A stretch of 64,000 nt of DNA, taken from contig CABIWW010000013.1 in NCBI GenBank assembly GCA_902362435.1, positions 8,958 through 72,957 on the forward strand, given 5' to 3'. Within the stretch, counting starts at the first letter, position 1; each line of letters begins with the position of its first letter. Shown here one piece after another: positions 18,479 through 29,300 of the stretch. The notes beneath the pieces are model-generated. The model was not told the DNA's origin. It made no database searches and saw nothing but the letters and a program-made list of their open reading frames with translations. The translations under genes were made by a program, and so were the position numbers. The DNA comes from Eubacteriaceae bacterium (lineage in GTDB: Bacteria; Bacillota; Clostridia; Peptostreptococcales; Anaerovoracaceae).

Positions 18479-19918
18479 ATGGATCATATAAGGATATCGG
18501 AAGAACTGCTGGACTTTGCAGGAAAGAGCCCGAGTGCTTTCCATGCGGTCGCGAACATAGCGGGGTATCTTGAGACGAGGGGCTTCAGATATCTGCCGGA
18601 GACGGAGAAGTGGGATGTTGCAAAGGGCGGCAGCTATTATACGACGCGGAACGGATCGAGCATCGTCGCGTTCAGGATCGGGCAGGATGTCAGTGGCAGT
18701 GCCCGTGATGGCGGTGACGGTGCCGGCAGTGGCGGCGGATTCAGGATCTGCGCGTCACACAGCGATTCGCCGACGTACAAGATAAAAAATGTGCCAGAGC
18801 TTGAGGGGCCGGGTGAATATCTGCGCCTGAATGTCGAGGCATACGGCGGGATGATAGACAGCACGTGGCTGGACAGGCCGCTGAGCGTTGCGGGGCGTGT
18901 GCTCGTGAGGGAAAAGGCAGACGGTACGGAGCGTTGGGATCACAGCGCAGCGACGGGCGGCACTGCAGAACAGTGCGGACGAAGCAGCAGTGCCGGAAAT
19001 TCCGGCAGCGTGATAAGGTCCAGACTGCTTGATATAGACCGCGACATACTGCTGATCCCGAATGTGGCGATCCATATGAACCGCGATATAAACAGTGGAT
19101 ACAAGTTCAACAGACAGGTAGATCTGTGCCCTCTCTTTTCGGCAGGTGCGCTGAAAAAGGGTGCTTTCGACAGGATGATCGCTGATGAGCTGGGAGTGGA
19201 GCCGGAGAACATACTCGGAAAGGATCTGTTCCTAGTGAACCGTCAGAAGCCTGTGCTGTGGGGCGTTGAGAAGGAATTCATCTCTGCGCCGGGACTCGAT
19301 GATCTGCAGTGCGCATTCGCATCGCTCAAAGCGTTCGCAGAGAGCAGCTGCGAAAGATCGGTAAACGTGTACTGCTGCTTCGACAATGAAGAAGTGGGTT
19401 CGAACACGAAGCAGGGCGCGATGTCTACGTTTCTCTACGACACGCTGCAGCGGATAAATTCAGGGCTCGGCAGGTCAGAAGAAGACTACCGCATGGCAGT
19501 GGCGAGATCATTCATGGTCAGCTGCGACAATGCCCATGCCGTCCACCCGAACCATCCGGAAAAGACGGATGCGGAGAACCGCGTTTTCCTCAATAAAGGC
19601 GTAGTGATAAAGGAGAGCGCCAACCAGAAGTATACGACGGACGCGTTCAGCCGTGCGGTCTTCGGCGAGATATGCCGTGAAGCGGGAGTGCCCGTGCAGC
19701 ACTTTGCAAACCGCAGCGACAGCGCAGGCGGATCGACGCTCGGCAACCTTTCCAATATACAGGTTAGCATGCATGCGGTCGATATCGGGCTGCCGCAGCT
19801 CGCGATGCACTCGAGCTACGAGACGGCAGGCAGCATGGACACGAAATACGCAGTCGATGCGCTCATGAGATTTTACAGTACGGATATAAAGATAACAGAC
19901 GGCGGCGCGGTCATTTAG
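18479..19918 (+). CDS. M18 family aminopeptidase
   Basis: A 479-residue cytosolic metallo-aminopeptidase that trims N-terminal, often acidic, residues from peptides. The metal and catalytic motifs are ASHSDSP (about residue 95), FDNEEVGSNTKQGA (about 300), and a late His in QLAMHSSYETAGSMD. The family is normally near 430 residues; the excess comes from two Gly/Ser-rich fillers (about 73-90 and about 143-180). The ATG at 18479 has AGAGG 10 nt upstream; an ATG at 18458 that overlaps the previous stop would add seven residues. It is co-transcribed with the nucleotidyltransferase and ends in a hairpin terminator. Confidence 0.92.
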   Translation: MDHIRISEELLDFAGKSPSAFHAVANIAGYLETRGFRYLPETEKWDVAKGGSYYTTRNGSSIVAFRIGQDVSGSARDGGDGAGSGGGFRICASHSDSPTYKIKNVPELEGPGEYLRLNVEAYGGMIDSTWLDRPLSVAGRVLVREKADGTERWDHSAATGGTAEQCGRSSSAGNSGSVIRSRLLDIDRDILLIPNVAIHMNRDINSGYKFNRQVDLCPLFSAGALKKGAFDRMIADELGVEPENILGKDLFLVNRQKPVLWGVEKEFISAPGLDDLQCAFASLKAFAESSCERSVNVYCCFDNEEVGSNTKQGAMSTFLYDTLQRINSGLGRSEEDYRMAVARSFMVSCDNAHAVHPNHPEKTDAENRVFLNKGVVIKESANQKYTTDAFSRAVFGEICREAGVPVQHFANRSDSAGGSTLGNLSNIQVSMHAVDIGLPQLAMHSSYETAGSMDTKYAVDALMRFYSTDIKITDGGAVI

Positions 19919-19943
19919 ACTATGCCGCCGTTGGTGTTTTTGC
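19899..19943 (+). terminator. Terminator overlapping the aminopeptidase stop
   Basis: Stem ACGGCGGC (19899-19906) and GCCGCCGT (19924-19931) span the TAG stop; TGGTGTTTTTG follows. Confidence 0.65.
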
Positions 19944-19952
19944 AGAAAGAAA

Positions 19953-20010
19953 GTGGCGTCGCGCTAACGATCACAAATCGTTAATGCGACAGCCACCCCA
20001 TCGTTTTTTT
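19953..20010 (+). terminator. Long hairpin with T-run (terminator or small RNA end)
   Basis: An imperfect stem of about 17 paired bases: GTGGC + GTCGCGCTAACGAT (19953-19971) pairs with ATCGTTAATGCGAC + GCCAC (19977-19996), with one bulged A, one wobble and one mismatch. A 5-nt loop closes it, and seven T follow at 20004-20010. It is far longer than a normal terminator and stands alone between two genes. Confidence 0.5.
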
Positions 20011-20217
20011 GCCCGTCGGACGTGCCGGGAATGTGCTTGTATAAAGCTGCCAGCCGCGATCGTTGAGAGGTTTTTTGAAAGCCTTTTTTGTACCCATATC
20101 TCATAAATTGAGTTGTCGATAAAAGAAACAAAAATATTTTTTTATCAAAAGTGAATCCCCCCGTAATGAAAAGCATTAAAAAATTATCAAAAAATAGCGA
20201 AAATTTTAAAAAATAAA
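20011..20217. other. AT-rich gene-free spacer
   Basis: No coding region is supported. The right half (20100-20217) is extremely A-rich with many A4-A6 tracts, which would give intrinsically curved DNA upstream of the RHS promoter. Confidence 0.5.
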
Positions 20218-20245
20218 TTGCATTAAAAAAATACTGTGCTATAAT
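20218..20245 (+). promoter_or_regulatory. Promoter of the RHS toxin gene
   Basis: TTGCAT (20218-20223), a 16-nt spacer, TATAAT (20240-20245) with an extended TG (TGCTATAATCAC). The same TGCTATAATCAC occurs in both promoter repeats of the immunity genes at 30986 and 31891. Confidence 0.8.
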
Positions 20246-20331
20246 CACAAAACATTTTAGTACGTGTTTTAGTGAAGGGAAAAATTCTGACACAGTCACT
20301 GATATGGCATGTCAGAAGAAAGGAAGAAGGT

Positions 20332-23300
20332 ATGGATACTAAGCTGAGACATAAAGTCATAGCATGGGTATTAATGTTTTGTCTTACGATAACATTGATA
20401 CCTAATGTAGGATACGCAGCGAAGACTGAAAAGAAACCAGCGGGATCTGAAAAGGCCAGTGCAGAAAAGATTTCGCCGGATGAAGTCAGTGAAAAAAATG
20501 TTATTGAGAAGAAGGAATCAGTAACGACATACGATCTCGGGCAGGGAGAAACGATGAGTGTTTTTCATGGTGGAGATGTGCGTTATAAAGATGATTCCGG
20601 GAAACTGGTCGATTATGACCCATCCCTTGTTGCAATAGCGAATGGGGAAAAGACGGAACAAAATGAGTCACTTGAAGATTATGCCTACAAAAACAGGCAG
20701 GGCGACAAGAAACAGTACATGCCGCAGCTCCTTTCTGAGGAGACGCCTATACTCCTGGAAAAGGAGTCATACAGGATAGAAATAACTCCAAGCAGTAAGA
20801 CTCTGAAAAATACAGGTATAAAACAGTCAGAAGTAAAGCTTGAAAAAGAAAAAGTGCCGACGATCTATGAGGATGAAGAGAAGCTGCCGGTAAATGCGGT
20901 ATATGGAGATGAGCGCAAACCTGCTGTATTCAAATATACTTCAGGCGACAACGGAATAAAAGAAACGATCATACTCAATGAGAAGCCGGAAAGCAATGTT
21001 TTTGAGTATGTGTTGAAGACAGGAAGTCTCAAGGCGAAAAAGAATTCGACCAGTGAGGGAATAACCATATATGATGATTCGACTGATGAAATAATCGCAG
21101 CGATAGCTCAGCCGTGGATGAACGATGCAGGCGCAGATGCTTACAGTGAGGATATCACATACGATCTTTCTGAAGGCGAAGAGGATGGTTCATATATCCT
21201 GAAGATGACCGTTGACAGTGATTATTTGAATGACAGTGAGCGAAAATATCCGGTAACGATAGATCCTACAACTACATGGACAGGATCCAGTCAGATGCGG
21301 GATGTATACGTCATAAGCGGAAGCTATGCAGGGACAAATTTTTATGACAGTGGAACTGTCGTGATGCCTGCCGGTTCGAACAGCACCGGTATTCATGAGA
21401 CGTATATCCAGTTTGTAAATCTGCAGAGTCAGATTTCGGGCAAAAATATTTCATCTGCAGTTTTGAGTGCATATGAAGTGAGTGGCGGAGAAAACGGGCA
21501 GACAGTCGGTGCTTTTAGAGTCACGGGAAGCTGGAGTCCGTCATCACTTACGTACAATAATCGACCGTCATGTGAAAGCAGTGCGATGTCATCGATCAGG
21601 ACACAGCCTGCTGCGGTAGCGCATGCGCTTGATATACTGCCTTATGTAAAGAGCGTTGCTAATGGTACGGCATCGGATAACGGAGTGGCATTGAAGAACA
21701 TAACAGCTTCTCCGGGATATGCGGTGTTTTTTGGAAGCCGTTCATCATATGCCGTGTACAGACCGAAACTTACAGTGACATATTCAGAGGAGCCGCCTGC
21801 AGCAACAGGCGCACAGGTATCGCCTGCATATGTGAAAAACAGTACAGATGCAAAACTGACATTTTCGGGACTGTCATCAGCAGGCATAGCGAGAGCAGAG
21901 TATAAGCTGACTGCATATGATGAAGCATCACAGTCAGAGGGAAGTGTTATACGGGATTTCAGCGAGGATACCGCGATAACCTCAGGCAGCAGCCTGCCTG
22001 TGCTGGAAGCAGGATGCTATAAAGTTTATGTAAGAGGCGTGAGCAGCAGTGGTGCAGCGGGAGAGGCTGTATCTGCAGGGATACTTCATGTCGACAATAC
22101 TGCACCGGAGATAGGATCTGCAGCGCTTAAAAACAGTTCGGGAGAAGATATAAAGGGGAAATGGACACAGGAAAACAATCCTGTCATAGAATTTTCAGGC
22201 GTAACTGATGAGCATATCGATGCATCAGCTGTTTCATATGCAGTAAAGGCAAAAGGGACACCTGTGTCTGACAGTGATTTCAAAGCTCCGGCGGAACTTT
22301 CGATAAATGAAGCAAAACCATATAGTGGTTCTTTCAGATTCGTTGAGTCAGACAGGTCTTTGACGTCCGGATCATACACGATACATGTCAAAGCGTCTGA
22401 TAAAGCGGGAAACGAAAAAGTCAGGAGACTTTCATATCAGAAAGATGTAGATGATCCGTTAGGAAGCCTGATACTCACAGATCTGGTTACGGGAAATGAG
22501 GTCACACAGATCTATAAGCCGGTAAATATTGAAGTTGGAGTCAGCGGAACAGGAAGTCCGATAAAGGAAAGTACACTGAAGCTTTATAAGCTGACGACCA
22601 ACCAGGCAGGAACAGTAACGGGTGTGGATTCTTCATCAGTAAAAACACTGACAAAGAACATCACGATAAGTGAAAATATAGTGATGGACACACTTGATGT
22701 GTGCGACAGCTACGGCAAGTACCGACTGGTGCTGTATCTTAAAGATTCAGTAGGCAGGACGAAAGAAATCACAAAAGATTTTGAGGTGACATATACACTG
22801 CCCGTGCCTGATAAAGTACAGATAGAACACTCAAAAGGTGGTACAGCTACTATGGTATGGGGCTTTTCGTACACGCCTCAGCAAAAGATAAAGCTTGGAA
22901 GCATAGAAGGCATGTTCCCAGATGACGAGGACTTTAAAACACTCGTACCCGCAGGGGAAAACGGAACTCTGCCGTTTGACGGAAGTGCAACGATAAATGT
23001 TCCTAATGAAGAAGGCGAATGGGAAGTAGTTATAAGGGGCAAATCGAAAAACGGTCATCCGGGAGAAGAAATGATCGTGCCTTGTGTAGTTGATAAGACT
23101 GCTCCTGAAGTAAAAGATATAACCTTCAATCAGTGTTATCTTCAGGGAACAGTAAAAGATGACAATCTCAAGGAGTGGACAGTATATGCGAAAGAAAAGG
23201 ATGCTTCGGCGTACAACGAAGAGCCTGTTGCTAAAGGCAGCAGTTCAGTGTACAACTATCTGATCGCATATATAGATATAAACAAAGCTCCGTTCGAGGA

Positions 23301-26300
23301 AAACAAAGAATATACACTCAAGATCGTAGCGACAGACAAGGCAGGAAACAAGACTGAGAAGACTACAGATATGAAGGTGCCGTCAGATAATACGAAACCG
23401 AAGATAATCGAAGCAGGTCTTGAGATAGATAAGGGCGAATCTAATCTGCCTTACAAAGGATCATTCATAGTGGGATCGGACAAGGAACGACTCAGTGTTG
23501 TCGGAGATGTACCCGGAGTCGTATGGTACATAGCGAACAGAGAATCTTCGCCTGCTCTCAAAGATGAAAACGGCAATGCACTTTATGATGCACTCGGATG
23601 GTGGGATGTTCTGGCGCTCAAGAAAGAGTCGGACGGAAGCCGCAAATACAGCGTGCCTGTTATGGAAAACGGGTATAAAAATTCGATATCTTTTTCGGGA
23701 AGTGAAATATCGGGCAATACCGGAACAAAAAATTTCTCTAGCCATGATTCAGTGCTGAGCTTTCGCATAAAAGCGCAGTCTGATGCGGCCGTTTATCAGA
23801 TAAAGGCAAATGCCGTACAGGAAGGGCAGTATGTAACTATACAGCCTGATACGACATACTATGTAACGGATTTAACAGGCAGCAGCGCATTTGCATACAA
23901 TTTTGACATCAAAGTCACGGCAGCAGAAGGGCAAAGCATCAGTGACATACCGGTGATCTTCTATGGAGATACTTCTTTTAATGAATCGTTTATCTATTCG
24001 AATGTAGAAGATTTTGCTCCGAAGCGATTGAGCGTCGAGGACAAGCTCAATTATAAGACATATCTTAAATGGGATATACCTGACGATCTGCCGGACAATA
24101 TATCTTATGAAGTCTACCGAAGCACGAATGAGGACTTCATACCTGATGAAAGCACCAGAGTGGCATCTGATATAAAGGCAGGATACTATACGGAGATCAA
24201 TGCATGGCATGGAAAAGATCTCTACTATAAGGTGTGTGCAGTAAAGAAATACAGCATCAATACAGGAGTGAACCGTGAAGACAGAAGCTCATTCACGGAA
24301 ACCATGGCAGGGAGAGCTGCAGACCCGAATGAATCGGTCAAGAGACTGGGTATAAAGGATTTCTGGGAGTTTACTGAATTCAATACACCTAATGGCAATG
24401 GATATATCGAAAAGAGCAGCGGCAATTTCGTTTATCAGCAGAGTGACGCTCAGATCCCTAATGAAGGCTTTGATATAAAGCTGATGAGGACATACAACAG
24501 CCAGAGCAGCAGTAGAGGGACTTTCGGATCCGGATGGAGTCATGATTACGATATGGAGCTGATAAACGTATCGGAAAACAATACACTTGACTTCACTCAT
24601 GTAGTATTGAAAGACGGCAACGGAACGATATATCATTTCACGAGAGGAACCGGTGATGAACATTTCATTTCTTCATTCGGAAGCTACGTGAACCTTACAG
24701 CGGAGCAGACTGAACAGAACAAGACAGTTACAGTATCTTCGGGCGGCAGCAATACGGAAGTGACATTGAGATACCAGTTCATGCTGCACACGAAAGACGG
24801 ACTTAAATACTATTTCAACAGCGGCGGACAGCTGATCCTCATGGAGGAAAACAACGGCAATTTCGTTATATTCGAACATGATGCGAAAAAAGGCGTTCTT
24901 TCGGCGATGCGAACGAACAATGATATCACTTTGCAGTTCATATATAACGATGGCAAAAATGGAACAGATCCGCTTACTGTAAAAGAAGTGCGCATGCCTG
25001 ACGGCAGCAGGATCGAGTATGATTATACGAAACCGCTGCTATCATCAGAACGGCTTCTTACAAAAGTAACGGAAGTATCCGGCGATGACAGTATCGAGTA
25101 TGTATATGAGTACGACAAACCTCTTCTGAGCTCTCAGCCTAGAAACCTTACGTGTATAAAAGAAGCACAGAACAAAAACAAATACGACATTTCATACGAT
25201 TTCGATACAGATCAGGTGAAGGAGGTAAAATATCCTGACGGTGAAAAATTCACTTTCGAATATGCAGAAGATAATACATCGACTATAACAAAGAAATATT
25301 CAGGCGGTCAGGTGGTGCTTGGCGAGAAAGATTTCTTTGACAGGGTTTACGGTAAATGCGAAAAAAGTATACGAGGCGCTGAGGATGTCAGCGTGCTGAA
25401 CGGTACAGATGAGACCGGTCTTGATGTAATGACCAGGACATATCAGGACAACCAGCTGATACAGACAACGAATACAGCACAGTATTATGAGATAAACAGC
25501 AGCGGATACATAGTCGAGAAAAGCGGCATCAAAGAAAACAAAGCCAAATATTCAGGAAGCACTCCGGTCACAGAAACGGAAGACGATGGAACTGTAAGCG
25601 AATACACATATTACACCGCGGAAGACGGCGCCAACCTTGACGAGCTGATAAAGACTGTGAAAGAGACGAACAGCGATGGCAAAGTGACTGAATACAAAAA
25701 GTATTCATATGACCAGTCCGGCAATGTAACTGAGACTATAAATTATGTGGCAGGAACGAAAATAACGAACACATATCATACGGAAGGTGATTTCAAAGGC
25801 GAGCTTGCCAGCATGACAGAAAGTCTGATAACCGTGAACGATGCATATGAGATAACATCTGAATCCGTAAAAAGCACATCCGTCTACACGTATCAGTATA
25901 ATACTGCAGATGGAGTTACACAGAAGACCGAAAGCTGCACACAGAGCATACCTAAGCCTGACGGTACTAACGAAACGATAACCACAGGGAAAACTTATGA
26001 TGTGATGGGCAGACTCATCAAGGAAACTGACAGCAGAGGATACCAGACTTCCAGTACGTATGACGGATTCGGCAGACTGACAGCCACTACTTATAAGTAC
26101 GCAGACAGCAATCAGCTGAAGCAGAGTACGGCTAAAGAGTATGACAAAAACGGCATGGTAACTTATGAGAAGCTGGAAGACGGTATAGAAAAATGGTATA
26201 CCTACGACAGCATGGGTCGGGTTACAAATACAAAGATAAAGAAAGGCGATTCAGAAGAAAATATAAATACGACATACAGGTATCAGGATGTCAGCATATA

Positions 26301-29300
26301 TCAGGGAAAAGGAAACGATACGGTAAGCGTGAACAATGCATACGTAACGAAGCAGACATATGCGGATGGAACGATAATATCTGAAACATATACTGACCAT
26401 AAAGGAAATGTCGTAAGAAGTTATCAGGGCGGACTGTATACGGATATGACATACAGTCTCCAGGGAGATCTTGTAACGAAATGGATAATGGGTCAGACGC
26501 TGTCCGGCACTGACGGACTTTTAGAGATCTATATTTATGATGACAAGGGAAATCTCACTGCGACAGTGACGGATCCGGACTATGAACCGGGTACGAATAC
26601 CACCGGATACAAAGTCAGGGAAGACAGCACAGGCTCAGACGGCAGTCAGATACAGGGAAGCATAGTAAGCAGGAGCAGCTATGATGCGGACGGCAATGCT
26701 ACAGAGAAGACGGATCCTCTGGGAAATACCACGCACTATGCTTATGATAAATCCGGCAATCTGCTCTCAGTAACGCTTCCGGACAATGTAAAGTATGAAT
26801 ATCAGTATGATGTTTCTGATACGGACCGTACGACAAAGGATGTCATCATAGAGCCGCGAACTGTCAAGCAGGGCAGTGAAACAGTAACGACAACGGCAAA
26901 GAGTATCGTGGTAAAAGACAGCACAGACAAGACGATAAGAGTCGAAGATCTGGGTGTAAGCGAGACTGACGGAACATCGATCAGCACATCATATGAATAC
27001 GATGCCCGAGATAATCTGATAAAGGCAACAGATAAAAAGGGCAACTACAGGGCATATACATACGATGTACGTGACCGTCTCACCGCTGTAGACTATTACG
27101 ACAGTGAAAATGGCAGCGCTGTCAAAAGTCTGAGATGTGAGTTCACTTATGACGATGCGGACAATATGACGTCGATGACAGATAAGAAACATGTAGACGG
27201 ACAGGATGTCATATACCGCTACACGGCATATGAGTATGATGATTTCAACCGGCTCATATCGGTGTCAGAGTGTGATACCGACGCACTGCCTTCAGATGAG
27301 ATATTACAGAAAAACAGGATCACATATGGATATGATGGAAAAGACAGACTCGTATCGATAGATTATCCGGACTGTGCTTTAGGCGTATCCGGACTGAAAT
27401 TCACGTATAATATACACGGCTGGCTCACGGAAGTGGATGCTGTCAGCAAGAACGGCTCAGACAGGACACTGAGAGAGTATACATATACTGAAGACGGCAA
27501 GGTCGAAACCATCAAGGATTATACAGACTTCCTGAACGGACTTACGGGTACGGGCAAATGGCTGAAGCGGACATATACATATGACAAGCTGAACAGACCG
27601 ACGGGAATCATTTATACTGACAGCATGACCGGCAGCAGCACCGCTGTAAAACAGTCACACATATATACATATGATAAAAACAGTAATATAACAAGCGAAG
27701 ATGTCATCGACAGATACGGCACAGCCAACAGCACATATTACGGTCAGAGACGTGACTATTCATATGATGTGAACGACAGGCTGACAGTAAGCTCGATAAG
27801 CAGACGTACAGCAGAAGATGCGATGTCCGCAGCAGAATCGCACTATTACAGCTATGATGCTGCAGGAAACAAGACAAGTGACGTGGTACAGCGTCAGCGT
27901 TCAGGATCTGTAGAGCTGCTCTCGAATAAATATTATACATATAACGAGTTCAACCAGCTTACAGCAGTCGACGGCCTTGATATGGAAACCGGCGGCCTTA
28001 TCGGCAAAACATATGCCTATGATGCAAACGGCAATCAGATAAGCGAAACGGATCAGGAGGCAGGAAAGCAGATAGTATATGAATATGACGCGGATAACCG
28101 GTTAAGAAAAGCTACAGGCAGGACCGGGGAAACAGTTGATTATGTCCAGGAAAATCAGTACAATGGATTTGGACAGCGCGTGCAGAAAAAAGAAGGCAGC
28201 GATGTCACTGAATACTTCTACGATGGAAGCACGGTGCTGTATACGGAAGATGCTCAGGACAAAGTGACGAGTTTCAACCTGATCGGTGCAGAAGACAACA
28301 TACTGCAGACTGCAAGAGCAGACCAGGATGACGCAGTAAATTTCTACACGTATACAAAGGATCTCAGGGAAAGCACGATAAACATCGTAGGAGCGGACGG
28401 CACTTCTCAGGTGACATATGACTATGATGATTACGGCGAGACGAAGACATATGACAAAGACAGTGCATCGCCATTCTACAATGAAGTATGCTACACTGCA
28501 GGCATATATGACAAGACTACAGGCCTGTACAATCTGAACGCAAGATACTACAATCCCGAAAACGGCGTGTTCATGACACAGGACACATATCGGGGCAATC
28601 GCTCGAGAACAGCGACGCTTAATCTCTATGCGTACTGCACGGGTAACCCTGTGAAATACACAGATCCGAGTGGACACTGGATCTGGGGAGTGGTAGGCGC
28701 TGCACTTGGAGCATATGACGGCTACAAATACGCGAAGAAAAAGAAATTAAAAGGATGGAAGAAAGCGGCAGCAATAGTCGGCGGAGCCACGCTGGGTGCT
28801 GTGAATCCGTTCAAAGTAGTAAAAGTCGCCAAGACCGGATACAAGGCATACAAGGCTGCGAAATACACAAAGACTGCAGTCAGCACGGTGAAAAGATCCA
28901 AAACCGTCGTCAAAGTGGTATCTAAAGCCAAGCCTGTGATAGTGGCTAAAAAGACCGTAAGAGTCAAAGCCAAGCCACGGACAACGATCAAGCTGAATAC
29001 GATAGCCGCAAGTAATGCAAAACAGGCAAAAGTCGCATGCTTCACGGCAGGAACTAAGATACATACAGAGAAAGGCTTCAAGAATATAGAAAAAATCAAA
29101 GCCGGTGATTATGTATGGTCGGAAAATCCTGAGACAAAAGAAAAGGCGCTGAAGCAGGTCAAGAAGATCTTCGTAAGAGAAAAGGACAGTATAGTACGGC
29201 TTGCTATAAACGGAGAAGTCATAGAGACGACTTCAGAGCATCCATTCTACGTCGAAGGCAAGGGATGGAGAGCTGCAGGTGAACTGACTGCAGGAACTGA

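Noticed and set aside
19964..20299. 111-codon minus-strand frame upstream of the RHS gene
   Set aside because: Its start lies beyond the RHS promoter, its front is low-complexity from A-rich DNA and its end encodes the long hairpin.
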